64,000 nt of DNA from Nostoc cf. commune SO-36 (GTDB lineage Bacteria; Cyanobacteriota; Cyanobacteriia; Cyanobacteriales; Nostocaceae). A model generated the notes under the pieces. It was given only the letters and a program-made list of their open reading frames with translations, was not told the origin of the DNA and ran no database searches. The DNA lies in NCBI RefSeq assembly GCF_023734775.1, contig NZ_AP025732.1, forward strand, positions 4,347,001 to 4,411,000. Direction: 5' to 3'. A program made the position numbers and the translations under genes. Positions 28,172 through 37,384 of the stretch are shown here, piece by piece (position 1 is the first letter of the stretch; the number at the start of each line of letters is the position of its first letter).

Positions 28172-30090
28172 TCAAAACTTTTTAATTGCTGCTTGATAGC
28201 GACCTAGAGCGATTAAAGGAAAGTATTGTTGATACAGATGATATTTCAGATAAAAATGGCAGGGAAAACCAGTACTGTAAAGTCCGCCTCAAACCAACTA
28301 CCATCGGATTGTTGAGTTTCCACCAGATAGTTTATTCCGCGCTCAATCACATCAAGAGCAAATTTACCAGTGGCTTCACCTGCTGCTATCAACCCTATTA
28401 TTGCCCAAGCAGTTTGAGATGCAGTACTATTTCCTTTTCCTTTAAGGTTGGGATCGTCGTAGCTGCGGCAAGTCTCACCCCAACCACCGTCTGGGTTTTG
28501 ACATCCCACTAACCAAGCTGCTCCCCTTTCTATACTGAGTTTATGCCTTTGAGGATCAATTAACGCCAAGGCTGACAAGACGCCGCTAGTGCCGTAAATA
28601 TAATTTACACCCCAACGACCAAACCAACAGCCTTCGGTTTCTTGTTCTCTGTGAAGATAAATAAGCGATCGCTCCAAATTATCACTATCAATTGCCAAAT
28701 CACAAGCACCCAGCATTTCTAATACTCTAGCCGTAACATCTGCGGTGTTTGGATCAATCATCGCTTTCAAGTCACCATAAGGGATGGAGTTCAGCCAATC
28801 TTGATCGTTATCCAAATCAAAAGCTGCCCACCCACCTGGTTTACATTGCATAGATGCAATCCAGTTTAAGGCACGAGCGATCGCAGCCTGTTTGATTTTT
28901 TCATTTGGAAGTTTCACCAAATGTAGTGCCATCACCACCACAGCCGAGTCATCTACATCGGGATAAAAGCGATTCTCAAACTCAAACGCCCAAGCCCCTG
29001 GTTTTCCTTGGCGATTTTTGACAGCCCAATCTCCGTAATCTAAAATTTGTTTTTGCAATAACCATTCTCCAGCCTTTACCACAGCTGGATGATCTGGTGC
29101 AAAGCCAGATTCTATCAAAGCACGTATCGCCCAAGCTGTATCCCAAACGGGTGAAACACAAGGTTGTACTCGGTAACTATTTTCTGTTTCAATGACAAAG
29201 TTATCAATTGCTTGCAAACCTCGTTCCACAATGGGATCGTTTCGGTCATAATCCAGACACCGCAAAGCTAGCATTGAATTCAGCATCGCCGGAATAATGC
29301 CACCCCAGTCGCCTGTAGCCTCTTGACGCTCTAAAATCCATTTTTCGGCGGCTTTGATGCCTTCTTGACGAAAGGGTACTAAATTCAGACTTTCTGCCAA
29401 CTTGAAACCCTGATCGAGGGTGAGGAATAAATCTGTCCAATCGCCACTTTGAGGTAATTCCCACCGGACTCGATCAACACCTTCAACGTATAGCTCATCT
29501 AGATTGATCGCTGAGTCGGTGAGAAAAACAGGTTTGCGATCGCATACAATCAGCAACGGCACAGTACTAGAACGTGCCCAACTAGACATTTCGTAGATAT
29601 TGACGGGGAAAGCTTTGGGCAACAACATTATCCAAGGCGGTAGTGAGGGAATACCGCGCCAGTTGTAGCAGCCAATCAAGGCCAGGTGTAACTTGGTAAA
29701 AATCCGAGTTTTGCTAATACCACCCCGTTGGAGAATAAAGGCTTTCGCCCGAATCATTGCCGGATCGGTTGCTGGTACACCTAGCAGCCTCAGCGCCATA
29801 TAAGCTTCAACCGAAGTGCTAAGTTCTCCGCCATCACCGTAGTAAAGTTCCCAACCGCCATGCTGCCGTTGCTCTTGACGCAGGTAGGCTTCGACTTTGT
29901 GTAAAGGTCTTGTTTGGTCTGTTCCCCAAATCTTATGTAGGAGAACGACTTCAGCAGTGATAGTGACATTAGATTCTAACTCTGCCCACCAGTAACCTGC
30001 CGGATTTTGAATTGAAAGCAGATATTCTTGGCTGGCTGCGATCGCTGTTGCGACTTGATTGACTTTTACCCTGTCTTGTGTTTGCATCAA
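28172..30090 (-). CDS. shc: Squalene-hopene cyclase, frameshifted near the C-terminus
   Basis: About 639 residues after repair. It cyclises squalene to hopene, the hopanoid core, at the membrane. The catalytic DVDDSA motif (DxDD) is near residue 370. Several QW motifs occur (QNPDGGWGE, QQSDGSWFE, QCKPGGWAAFD). A missing G near 28270 (ACAGTACTGG for ACAGGTACTGG) shifts the last about 35 codons. The correct frame reads TGTGFPCHFYLKYHLYQQYF and ends at 28172. A hpnB relic lies divergently upstream. Confidence 0.9.
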
Positions 30091-30210
30091 ATACTATCTA
30101 ACCTCAACACTCAACGCTAGTTATGAACACCGCCGTACAGTAAAAAAAACTTTTTCCTCTATCAGTAGACATAGTATTGTGTCTGAGTCACTGAAAATTT
30201 GCAATAGGTC

Positions 30211-30388
30211 ATGGGTGTAATTGTATTAGGATTGATGCTTTTATCCTTGACAATTTGGTTAGGATTACTGAGTTTTTGGGGACAGTTTTGGCGGACAGAC
30301 GAGCAATATGATGACTTTAGACTCAGCACTCCGACACTGGCAAGGGCGCGGCGGTGCTTGGAAAGGAAGAGTTTACCCCGTAAAATGA
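30211..30388 (+). pseudogene. hpnB: hpnB-like glycosyltransferase relic (internal deletion)
   Basis: The first about 33 codons read as the membrane-anchored N-terminus of a hopene-associated glycosyltransferase (IWLGLLSFWGQFWRTDEQ). They are joined, one frame over at about 30305, to what looks like its last about 26 codons (TLDSALRHWQGRGGAWKGR, stop at 30386). The whole GT2 catalytic core, around 330 codons in the family, is missing. The position next to shc supports the call. Non-functional. Confidence 0.55.
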
Positions 30389-30420
30389 AAGTAAGCCAAA
30401 AGTGGTTGATTAAAAAAATT

Positions 30421-30658
30421 ATGACAACCGCAACACCAAAAGATAATCTTAATTAGTGTCCCCAAAAAGCTGCCTTTTCTGGAGTCAATTTGTTGGCAAA
30501 CTGCTGATGTATATCGGTTTCCTCCAGAACAAATGCTGAGTCGCTACGAGCGTGGTTGGCAATATTGCAACCTATTTAATAATCTTGAGGGTGAAGAACT
30601 CAGTTTTCTTAAGGAACTCGCCAAACGCTATAAATCCTGGTTGCAAGTTTGTTTATGA
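30421..30658 (+). CDS. Small partner gene of AbiEii-type module, frameshifted
   Basis: About 78 residues after removing one T at about 30455 (AATTAG to AATAG). It reads MTTATPKDNLNSVPKKLPFL and then SICWQTADVY, MLSRYERGW and LKELAKRYKSWL. I recall such short proteins in front of AbiEii-like nucleotidyltransferase genes in cyanobacteria, where they probably act as the antitoxin side. The TGA stop overlaps the ATG of the next gene (ATGA, 30655-30658), the usual toxin-antitoxin layout. Confidence 0.5.
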
Positions 30659-31081
30659 CTTCTAGGTTTGAACACCATAATAAAATTCTTACAGTTTAAG
30701 CTGCTGTCAAATTCTGACCGTTACGCAGATGACAGTGTTGAAGCAAGAGATTTAATCGATCTAGCAATTCTCAGGCTGCGATCGCCAATCCCTCAAGCAT
30801 CAATTGAGAAGGCTAAAAGAGCATATCAGGTTATGCGCCCTTTGGAAAGAGCGTAGGCATAGCCCGTCGTAGACATCGCACTATTTCAGGAAAAACCAGA
30901 TTACAGGGAGAAATGCTTTCTTGGTCTGCAAGTTGATCAAGCTCAGATACCCAAAATTATCGACGGTATTGATTTACTCTCTATGGATGTAGGTTTATCT
31001 CCCACTCCAAGGACTTTTCGAGAACAACATGATATCTTTGCTGATTTAGAAACACAAATTGAAAAACAAGAAGATTCTTAA
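30655..31081 (+). pseudogene. AbiEii/AbiGii-type nucleotidyltransferase relic
   Basis: The N-terminal piece MTSRFEHHNKILTV (30655-30696) is joined in another frame to the family's C-terminal region from about 30701 (KLLSNSDRYADDSVEARDLI, then IPQASIEKAKRAYQVMRPLE). The intervening catalytic part is deleted, roughly 150 codons by the family's usual length. A 29-base dispersed repeat at 30851-30879 inserts two in-frame TAG stops. After it the same frame resumes (FQEKPDYREKC, IIDGIDLLSMDVGLSP) to TAA at 31079. Clearly dead. Confidence 0.65.
30851..30879. repeat. Small dispersed repeat inside the AbiEii relic
   Basis: GCGTAGGCATAGCCCGTCGT followed by AGACATCGC. The complement (GCGATGTC...GACGGGCTACGCCTACGC) recurs at 53427-53456. 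The homologous reading frame continues on both sides, so it was inserted into the gene. Confidence 0.75.
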
Positions 31082-31101
31082 ACAGGTTATGCCCCATACC
31101 T

Positions 31102-31452
31102 CTAAATCCTAAAAGCTGTTTGTTTAGCACTCGCAGGGTCAACAGGCAATGGTTGAGCGGCTTTCAATACCGCATCTAGCAACCCTGGAAACAGCATCTC
31201 TAAATCTTCACGCCGCAGGATGTTAATATGGTGTGTACCTTCTTTGCGTGTCAAGACTATCCCCGACTCCCGCAAAATCTTGAAGTGATTGGACATAGTA
31301 GACTTAGCGATCGCAAAATCAAAACTGGCACAGCATTGTTCCCCTTCAGTCGCCAGCCGCCGCACAATCTCTAACCGCACTGGATCGCCCAATGCATACA
31401 ATACGCCCGGTAAAGAAATATTTTTTCTATCTGGATGATAAAGAAATCTCAT
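31102..31452 (-). CDS. rexT: RexT-like redox-sensing ArsR-family repressor
   Basis: 116 residues of the ArsR/SmtB winged-helix fold: LGDPVRLEIVRRLATEG, recognition helix AKSTMSNHFKILRESGIV, wing TRKEGTHHINIL. It lacks ArsR metal motifs but has vicinal cysteines at positions 40-41 (EQCCASF). This is where Nostoc RexT forms its peroxide-induced disulfide. As in the known case it sits beside a thioredoxin gene, here divergent with 81 bp between. It is predicted to repress trxA and perhaps the genes that follow until oxidised. Confidence 0.8.
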   Translation of the reverse strand: MRFLYHPDRKNISLPGVLYALGDPVRLEIVRRLATEGEQCCASFDFAIAKSTMSNHFKILRESGIVLTRKEGTHHINILRREDLEMLFPGLLDAVLKAAQPLPVDPASAKQTAFRI

Positions 31453-31490
31453 AGTTGCATTATCTCATCAGGTGGCATATATTTTTATTA

Positions 31491-31505
31491 TTCGATATTA
31501 TCGAA
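31491..31505. promoter_or_regulatory. Likely RexT operator
   Basis: TTCGATA-T-TATCGAA, a perfect 15-base palindrome midway between the divergent rexT and trxA starts. Its position and symmetry fit a dimeric ArsR-family site controlling both promoters. Confidence 0.65.
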
Positions 31506-31533
31506 TTATAGAATTAATTAGGAAGGCAATTTT

Positions 31534-31857
31534 ATGTCATCCATTACAAATGTCACAGAAGCCACATTCAAGCAAGAAGTCTTGGAAAGTGAGATTCCGG
31601 TATTAGTGGACTTTTGGGCACCGTGGTGCGGCCCTTGCCGGATGGTGGGCCCAGTCGTCGATGAAGTTGCTGCTGAATACGAAGGACAGGTGAAATTTGT
31701 GAAGCTGAACACAGATCAAAATCCTACTGTCGCCAGCCATTATGGAATTCGCAGCATTCCCACACTGATGGTTTTTAAGGGCGGTCGGCAGGTTGATACT
31801 GTCGTCGGGGCAGTCCCAAAAACTACCTTGAATAAGACCTTAGCACAGCATCTTTAA
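31534..31857 (+). CDS. trxA: Thioredoxin
   Basis: 107 residues, a classical thioredoxin with the active site [13 protein letters not shown] near 31 and cis-Pro loop RSIPTLMVF near 75. It reduces protein disulfides in the cytosol. ATG at 31534 is preceded by AGGAAGG. It is divergent from rexT with a palindromic operator between them, matching the redox-regulated trxA2-type arrangement of Nostoc. Confidence 0.92.
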   Translation: MSSITNVTEATFKQEVLESEIPVLVDFWAPWCGPCRMVGPVVDEVAAEYEGQVKFVKLNTDQNPTVASHYGIRSIPTLMVFKGGRQVDTVVGAVPKTTLNKTLAQHL

Positions 31858-32043
31858 TTTAAGTGAAAGGGGGGTGGGGATTAGGGGAGCAGGCAGCAGG
31901 GAGCAGGGAGCAGGGAGAAAATTCCTCTCCTCTGCACCCTTCCCCTTTCCCCTCTGACTCTTGTGCCCAATTACCAATGCCCCATTCTCCACTCCCTACT
32001 CCCTACTTCTGAATTCTGTTTCAACTAACGGGAAAAGAGCGAA
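31858..32043. repeat. Heptamer repeats (GCAGGGA) and filler upstream of SDR gene
   Basis: AGCAGGGAGCAGGGAGCAGG (three GCAGGGA units) and CCCTACTCCC-like filler separate trxA from the SDR gene. No gene. Confidence 0.55.
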
Positions 32044-32838
32044 ATGGACTTGAAATTGCATGGTAAATCCGCGCTGGTGAGTGGCTCAACCGCAGGTATT
32101 GGTTTGGCGATCGCTCTTGGGTTAGCTCAAGAGGGTGCATCAGTTATTATTAACGGTCGTTCTTCAGAACGAGTAAATCAAGCGATCGCTAAAATTAAGC
32201 ATTCTACACCCGACGCAAAAGTTTCTGGTGTTGTTGCTGACACAGGGACTGCATCAGGTGTAGAGAAACTCTTTCAAGAGGTTCCTCACGTTGATATCTT
32301 GATAAACAATTTAGGTATTTACGAGCCAAAAAGTTTCTTTGATATTACTGATAAAGACTGGTTAAACATATTTGAGGTTAACGTCCTCAGTGGAGTCCGT
32401 TTGAGTCGGCAATATCTGCAAAAGCAGCTAGAGCAAAACTGGGGGCGGATAATTTTTATCTCCAGCGAATCTGCTATTCAAATTCCCGTAGAAATGATTC
32501 ACTACGGTACAACTAAGACAGCGCAGCTAGCTGTTGCACGAGGTCTAGCAGAAATGACTGTCGGGACTGGAGTCACGGTAAACTCAGTCCTTCCCGGGCC
32601 AACCCGTTCAGAAGGAGTTGAAGAGTTTATCACCAACTTGGCACAGGAACGCGGTATTGATCGCGCCCAAGTCGAGGCTGAGTTTTTTCAGAATGTGCGT
32701 CCAAGTTCCTTAATCAAACGCTTTGCAACTAATGAAGAAGTAGCAGCGATCGTAGTTTACCTTTCTAGCCCTGTAGCTTCAGCAACTAATGGTGCAGCTT
32801 TGCGGGTAGATGGTGGCGTTATTCGGTCGATTGTCTAG
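32044..32838 (+). CDS. Short-chain dehydrogenase/reductase
   Basis: 264 residues of the classical SDR family. The cofactor loop is GSTAGIGLAIALGLAQEGA (TGxxxGxG) near 14, the NNLG-type NNAG motif is near 88, and catalytic Ser and Tyr-x-x-x-Lys appear in IFISSESA and YGTTKTAQ. It has the 3-oxoacyl-reductase-like C-terminus GAALRVDGGVIRSIV. Substrate unknown. It belongs to the rexT-trxA redox cluster by position. Confidence 0.85.
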   Translation: MDLKLHGKSALVSGSTAGIGLAIALGLAQEGASVIINGRSSERVNQAIAKIKHSTPDAKVSGVVADTGTASGVEKLFQEVPHVDILINNLGIYEPKSFFDITDKDWLNIFEVNVLSGVRLSRQYLQKQLEQNWGRIIFISSESAIQIPVEMIHYGTTKTAQLAVARGLAEMTVGTGVTVNSVLPGPTRSEGVEEFITNLAQERGIDRAQVEAEFFQNVRPSSLIKRFATNEEVAAIVVYLSSPVASATNGAALRVDGGVIRSIV

Positions 32839-32947
32839 TTAATGTGCTTTGATGCGGTGATTAGGAACTGGGGACTGGGGACAAGGAGAAATAACCAATG
32901 CCCAATGCCCAATAACCAATGACTAAAATAATTTGGAGATATAACCA

Positions 32948-34060
32948 ATGACTACTGATATCAACTTATTCTCTCCTTACCAATTAGGGAATCTGGAACT
33001 ACCCAACCGGATAGTAATGGCACCCTTAACCCGGAATAGGGCAGGTAAAGGAAATGTACCACACCAATTGAATGCTACCTACTACGCTCAACGTGCTTCC
33101 GCCGGACTGATTATTTCCGAAGCAACACAGGTAACTCCTGAAGGACAGGGCTATCCCGCTACACCAGGCATTCATTCACCAGAACAGGTGGAAGGATGGA
33201 AATTAGTAACCGATGCCGTACATCAGCACGGAGGGAGAATTTTTCTGCAACTATGGCACGTAGGTAGGATTTCCCATCCTGACTTACAACCAAATGGAGC
33301 TTTACCAGTAGCACCTTCTGCCATTGCTCCTAAAGGTGAGGCTGCAACGTATGAGGGGCCAAAACCCTATGTTACACCCCGTGCTTTAGAAACTTCAGAA
33401 ATACCGCAGATAGTAGAACAGTACCGTCAGGGAGCGGCAAATGCCCTAGCTGCTGGGTTTGATGGGGTGGAAATTCATGGAGCTAATGGTTATTTAATAG
33501 ATCAGTTTCTGCGCGATCGCACCAATCAACGTACAGATAAATATGGCGGTTCCATTGAGAATCGCGCCCGATTCCTGTTAGAAGTGACAGAGGCGGTAAC
33601 TAGTGTGTGGGATTCTAACCGAGTAGGGGTACGTTTATCTCCCAGTGGGACTTTTAACGATATAGGTGACTCCAATCCCCTGGAGACATTCGGTTATGCG
33701 GCTCAAGCGTTGAACCAGTTTAATTTGGCATATCTGCATATTTATGAAGCAACAGAAGCAGACATCCGACATGGCGGAATAATTGTACCGACGAGCCATC
33801 TACGCGATCGCTTTACAGGTACACTCATCGTCAATGCTGGTTATACTCGTGAAAAAGGCGATGCTGTACTAGCCAACAAAGCAGCAGATTTAGTTGCCTT
33901 TGGCACATTATTTATATCAAATCCCGATTTACCCCGACGCTTGGCTTTGAATGCACCATTAAATGAAGCAGATCAAGCAACCTTTTATGGTGGCGGTGAA
34001 GAAGGTTATACAGATTATCCATTTTGGTCGGCTGCTAATGAACCGGTAGCTAGGGCGTAA
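32948..34060 (+). CDS. Old yellow enzyme family alkene reductase
   Basis: 370 residues, an FMN-dependent ene-reductase (NemA/OYE). Family features are LPNRIVMAPLTRNRA (start of the barrel), QLWHVGRISHPD, HGANGYLIDQFLRDRTN with TDKYGGSIENR, and the catalytic Tyr/His region. Such enzymes reduce activated C=C bonds or nitro compounds using NADPH, fitting detoxification of reactive electrophiles. ATG at 32948 follows GGAGAT. Same direction and spacing as neighbours in the redox cluster. Confidence 0.9.
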   Translation: MTTDINLFSPYQLGNLELPNRIVMAPLTRNRAGKGNVPHQLNATYYAQRASAGLIISEATQVTPEGQGYPATPGIHSPEQVEGWKLVTDAVHQHGGRIFLQLWHVGRISHPDLQPNGALPVAPSAIAPKGEAATYEGPKPYVTPRALETSEIPQIVEQYRQGAANALAAGFDGVEIHGANGYLIDQFLRDRTNQRTDKYGGSIENRARFLLEVTEAVTSVWDSNRVGVRLSPSGTFNDIGDSNPLETFGYAAQALNQFNLAYLHIYEATEADIRHGGIIVPTSHLRDRFTGTLIVNAGYTREKGDAVLANKAADLVAFGTLFISNPDLPRRLALNAPLNEADQATFYGGGEEGYTDYPFWSAANEPVARA

Positions 34061-34092
34061 TTCGTAATTCGTAATTCGTAATTCGTAATTCT
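34059..34092. repeat. Heptameric tandem repeat (AATTCGT)
   Basis: Five consecutive AATTCGT units begin at the stop codon of the alkene reductase. A shorter run is at 38155-38168. Confidence 0.8.
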
Positions 34093-34210
34093 GACTTTTG
34101 TTCGGAAACAAGGAATAATTTTTATTTTTGTTTCATGAATAAATAAACTCGCTTGTATTGTAATTACGACTGACGAATTACAGCGTTTTTCAGGTAAATG
34201 AAGTATGGGG

Positions 34211-34233
34211 TAGGGGCACGGCAGTGCCGTGCC
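34211..34233. repeat. GGGCACGGCA hairpin
   Basis: GGGGCACGGCAGTGCCGTGCCC is a near-perfect palindrome upstream of the nitroreductase gene. Related TAGGGGCACAGCA ends bound the element at 63388-63623. Confidence 0.6.
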
Positions 34234-34307
34234 CTTACAATAATCTTTTCCTCACGCCTGTTGCAATCTGCTGTATTTGGTTAAAACTCAACTATCAGGA
34301 GAATCTC

Positions 34308-34973
34308 ATGAGTTCCATCACTCAAACTCAACCTTTAGATGTACCAAGTGCGATCGCTCAACGCCGTTCAATCAAAACTTTTAAAACAGACCCCATCGCC
34401 CCAGAACTACTCAAGCAACTGGTAGAGTTAACTGTGGCAGCGCCCAGCAGCTATAATATCCAAGGCTGGCAAATTATTCTTGTGCAAGATGAGGCGCAAA
34501 AGGCAGCATTGTCAGCCGCATCATGGAATCAACAGCAAATTGTCCAAGCACCTGTAACTTTCGTCTTTGCCGCCGATCCTAACGCAGGCGAACAAAACTT
34601 GACCCCAATTCTAGAGCAGGGACTCGAAACTGGGGCATGGAATGAAGGCACAGTAAACTACTTTAAAACCGCTATCCCGCAATTTCAAGCTGGGCTAGGT
34701 GAGAAGCGACGCGAATATGCGATCAAAGATGCCATTATTGCTGCTACTCATTTGGTGTTAGCAGCAGAAAGTTTGGGATTATCCACTTGTTTTATGAACG
34801 GTTGGATTGAGGATCAAGTAAAACAAGTGATTGGGGCTGGGGATAATCCAGATTTAGCGATCGCTGTTGTTGTTCCTGTTGGCTATGCAGCCGAACCACG
34901 CTTAAATCCCGGTCGTTTGCCATTCTCCTCCAACGTCTCTGTAGATAGAATTGGCAATCCTTATACAGGGTAG
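34308..34973 (+). CDS. Nitroreductase family protein
   Basis: 221 residues from the ATG at 34308, which follows CAGGAGAA. FMN-binding nitroreductase fold: AIAQRRSIKTFKTDPI at the start (RRSxR motif), PSSYNIQGWQIILVQD near 50, and AESLGLSTCFMNGW near 155. Reduces quinones, nitro groups or enones with NAD(P)H. The upstream extension (from 34224) is unlikely. Part of the rexT-trxA region. Confidence 0.85.
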   Translation: MSSITQTQPLDVPSAIAQRRSIKTFKTDPIAPELLKQLVELTVAAPSSYNIQGWQIILVQDEAQKAALSAASWNQQQIVQAPVTFVFAADPNAGEQNLTPILEQGLETGAWNEGTVNYFKTAIPQFQAGLGEKRREYAIKDAIIAATHLVLAAESLGLSTCFMNGWIEDQVKQVIGAGDNPDLAIAVVVPVGYAAEPRLNPGRLPFSSNVSVDRIGNPYTG

Positions 34974-35012
34974 TTTCCTTTAAATGGGAATAGGGAATAG
35001 GGAATAGGGAAT

Positions 35013-35237
35013 GAGTCTTTGATACTCATGAATGAGCCTTTTATACTCGCCGACGAGTCTTTTATACTCGTAAATGAGTCTTTGATACTCGTGAATGAGC
35101 CTTTGATACTCGCCAACGAGTCTTTTATAGTCGCCGACGAGTCTTTGATACTCGTGAATGAGTCTTTGATACTCGCCGACGAGCCTTTGATACTCGCCAA
35201 CGAGTCTTTTATACTCGTGAATGAGTCTTTGATACTT
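35013..35237. repeat. 21-bp tandem array B, 10 units plus partial
   Basis: Units begin GAGTCTTTGATACTCG and end TGAAT or CCGAC. Each contains GAGT-N7-ACTC, which can pair. The array is entered directly from a heptamer repeat (GGGAATA x3, 34987-35010). No spacers. Open frames across it are by-products. Confidence 0.92.
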
Positions 35238-35287
35238 GCCTCCCCTGCTCCTCCTGCTCCCCCTGCCCCCTGCCCCCTGCCCCACCC

Positions 35288-36586
35288 ATGTCCCTACCCT
35301 CCTTCCTAGCGCGTCGTTCGTTCCACTATGCCTGGATCGTAGCTGGTTTAACATTCCTAGCCTTGCTTGTTGCAGCCGGAATTCGCTCTGCTCCCGGAGT
35401 TTTTATAGTCCCTCTCGAACAGGAGTTTGGCTGGAGTAGAGCAACTATATCTTTGGCAATCTCTATCAACTTAGTACTCTACGGATTAATTGGCCCTTTT
35501 GCCGCCACAGTTATGGAGCGAATCGGCATTCGCCGGATGATGGTGTTCTCACTTGCTGTCATTGCTCTCGGTGTCGGTTTAACTACTTTGATGTCAACTT
35601 CCTGGCAGCTAGTTTTGCTGTGGGGTGTAATTGTCGGTTCTGGTAGCGGAGTTATTGCCCTGGTTTTGGGTGCTATTGTTGTCAATCGCTGGTTTTTGGA
35701 AAAGCGGGGTTTAGTTCTGGGCATCTTAACCGCCAGTACAGCCACGGGGCAACTAGTGTTTCTGCCCATGCTGGCCTCAGTAGCCGATCGCTTTGGGTGG
35801 CGAACTGCTGCTCTAGCTTTGACTGGTGCAGCACTCCTAATTATTCCAGCGATCGCAGCCTTTATGCGCGATCGTCCGGCGGATGTCGGTTTGCGACCCT
35901 TTGGTGACAACAGCGAAACTGTGGAAGTGTTACAGCCTAGAGCAAATTCCATCGCCTCTACCCTCAACGCTCTTTGGCTGGGAATGCGTAATCGAGATTT
36001 CTGGCTACTATCTGGTAGCTTTTTTATCTGTGGTGCTAGCACAAATGGGTTAATTGGTACTCATCTTATCCCCGCTTGTATTGACCACGGTATTCCTGAA
36101 GTCAAGGCTGCTGGTCTTTTAGCAATCATGGGACTATTCGATTTTTTTGGAACTACTATGTCCGGTTGGCTATCTGACCGATGGAACAATCGTTACTTAT
36201 TGTGCTGGTATTACGGACTACGGGGTTTGTCTTTGATTTTCTTACCATTCAGTTTCAACTTTTCTTTTTATGGACTTTCCATTTTCGCCGTCTTCTATGG
36301 ACTTGATTGGATTGCCACCGTACCACCGACAGTCCGTCTTGTTGCCAACGTCTTCGGTAAAGAAAATGTCGGCGTGATGTTCGGTTGGATTGTAGCAGGA
36401 CACCAGCTAGGTGCAGCCACAGCAGCATTCGGAGCCGGAGTGTTGAGAACTTGGACAGGTAGTTATTTACAAGCGTTTATTTTATCAGGTGTTCTCTGTC
36501 TGATTGCCGCAGTTTGTGTACTGCAAATTGGTCAAAGTCCCACTAAGGGCAATTCAAAGTTATCTTCAGTGACGTTCAATTCTTAA
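35288..36586 (+). CDS. MFS transporter
   Basis: 432 residues with about 12 membrane segments, for example ATISLAISINLVLYGLIGP, LVLLWGVIVGSGSGVIALVL and ALTGAALLIIPAIAAFM. It resembles the oxalate/formate-antiporter-like or monocarboxylate-type MFS group, with Arg in FGWSRATISLA. The ATG at 35288 sits right after a heptamer and 21-bp repeat block with no strong ribosome site; an internal start cannot be excluded. Substrate unknown. Confidence 0.82.
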   Translation: MSLPSFLARRSFHYAWIVAGLTFLALLVAAGIRSAPGVFIVPLEQEFGWSRATISLAISINLVLYGLIGPFAATVMERIGIRRMMVFSLAVIALGVGLTTLMSTSWQLVLLWGVIVGSGSGVIALVLGAIVVNRWFLEKRGLVLGILTASTATGQLVFLPMLASVADRFGWRTAALALTGAALLIIPAIAAFMRDRPADVGLRPFGDNSETVEVLQPRANSIASTLNALWLGMRNRDFWLLSGSFFICGASTNGLIGTHLIPACIDHGIPEVKAAGLLAIMGLFDFFGTTMSGWLSDRWNNRYLLCWYYGLRGLSLIFLPFSFNFSFYGLSIFAVFYGLDWIATVPPTVRLVANVFGKENVGVMFGWIVAGHQLGAATAAFGAGVLRTWTGSYLQAFILSGVLCLIAAVCVLQIGQSPTKGNSKLSSVTFNS

Positions 36587-36660
36587 TCTTTGAATGTTTT
36601 AATCGCATGGCACTAATAAAAGCTCTAAGCTTGGCAGAATAAGCACTACAAGTTGAAAAT

Positions 36661-37350
36661 ATGGCAACAACAGCTTTAATTGTCGGTGCAGGTAGTGGAT
36701 TGAGCGCTTCTTTAGCCCGCCTATTTGCCAAAGAGGGATTCACCGTAGCTTTAGCGGCTCGCCAAATTGAAAAACTGACTCAATTGAGCAGTGAAATTGG
36801 CGCATTTAGTTTCGCTGCTGATGTCTCAAAGCCAGATGAAGTAGAACAGTTATTTATTGATATTGATAATAAAGTTGGTTCCCCGAATCTTGTCGTTTAT
36901 AATCCCAGTTACCGAGTGCGTGGGTCTCTTGTTGATTTAGACCCTGCTGAGGTAGCAAAAACCCTAGATGTAACTGCTTATGGAGGCTTTCTGGTTGCCC
37001 AAGCTGCTACCAAAAGGTTTTTGCAACTTGGTGGCGGTGCTATATTTTTTACTGGAGCCTCAGCAAGTATTAAGGGTTATGCTCAGTCTGCCCCCTTTGC
37101 AATGGGTAAATTTGCACTACGCGGTTTGGCTCAGAGTATTGCCAGAGAATTAGCACCAAAGAATATTCATGTAGCGCATTTTGTGATTGATGGTGTAATC
37201 CGTTCAGCAGTTCGCCAAGATCCAGTAGATAATCCTGATAGTACTCTCGACCCGGATGCGATCGCTCAAACTTATCTCAGTATTCTCCGCCAACCCCGCA
37301 GTGCTTGGACTTATGAAGTAGAACTACGTCCCTGGGTAGAGAACTTCTAG
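36661..37350 (+). CDS. Short-chain dehydrogenase/reductase (second)
   Basis: 229 residues. Cofactor loop GAGSGLSASLARLFAKEG near 8, YNPSYR in place of NNAG. Where a Ser/Tyr-Lys triad is expected it has FTGASASIKGYAQSAPFAMGKFALRG, so the catalytic Tyr is shifted or replaced by Phe and activity may be atypical. Lies between the MFS and methyltransferase genes with short gaps. Confidence 0.8.
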   Translation: MATTALIVGAGSGLSASLARLFAKEGFTVALAARQIEKLTQLSSEIGAFSFAADVSKPDEVEQLFIDIDNKVGSPNLVVYNPSYRVRGSLVDLDPAEVAKTLDVTAYGGFLVAQAATKRFLQLGGGAIFFTGASASIKGYAQSAPFAMGKFALRGLAQSIARELAPKNIHVAHFVIDGVIRSAVRQDPVDNPDSTLDPDAIAQTYLSILRQPRSAWTYEVELRPWVENF

Positions 37351-37384
37351 CCTAGACTATTATTACAAGAATGGTTTTGTAGGT

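Noticed and set aside
30211..30456. A real 81-residue membrane protein
   Set aside because: Its second half makes sense only in another frame as the end of HpnB; better explained as a deletion relic.
34961..35354. Repeat-encoded frames across array B
   Set aside because: Same 21-base artefact; frames on both strands are equally open.
35479..36042. 187-codon open frame antisense to the MFS gene
   Set aside because: Basic, serine- and proline-rich composition typical of an antisense shadow; the plus strand encodes a clear membrane transporter.
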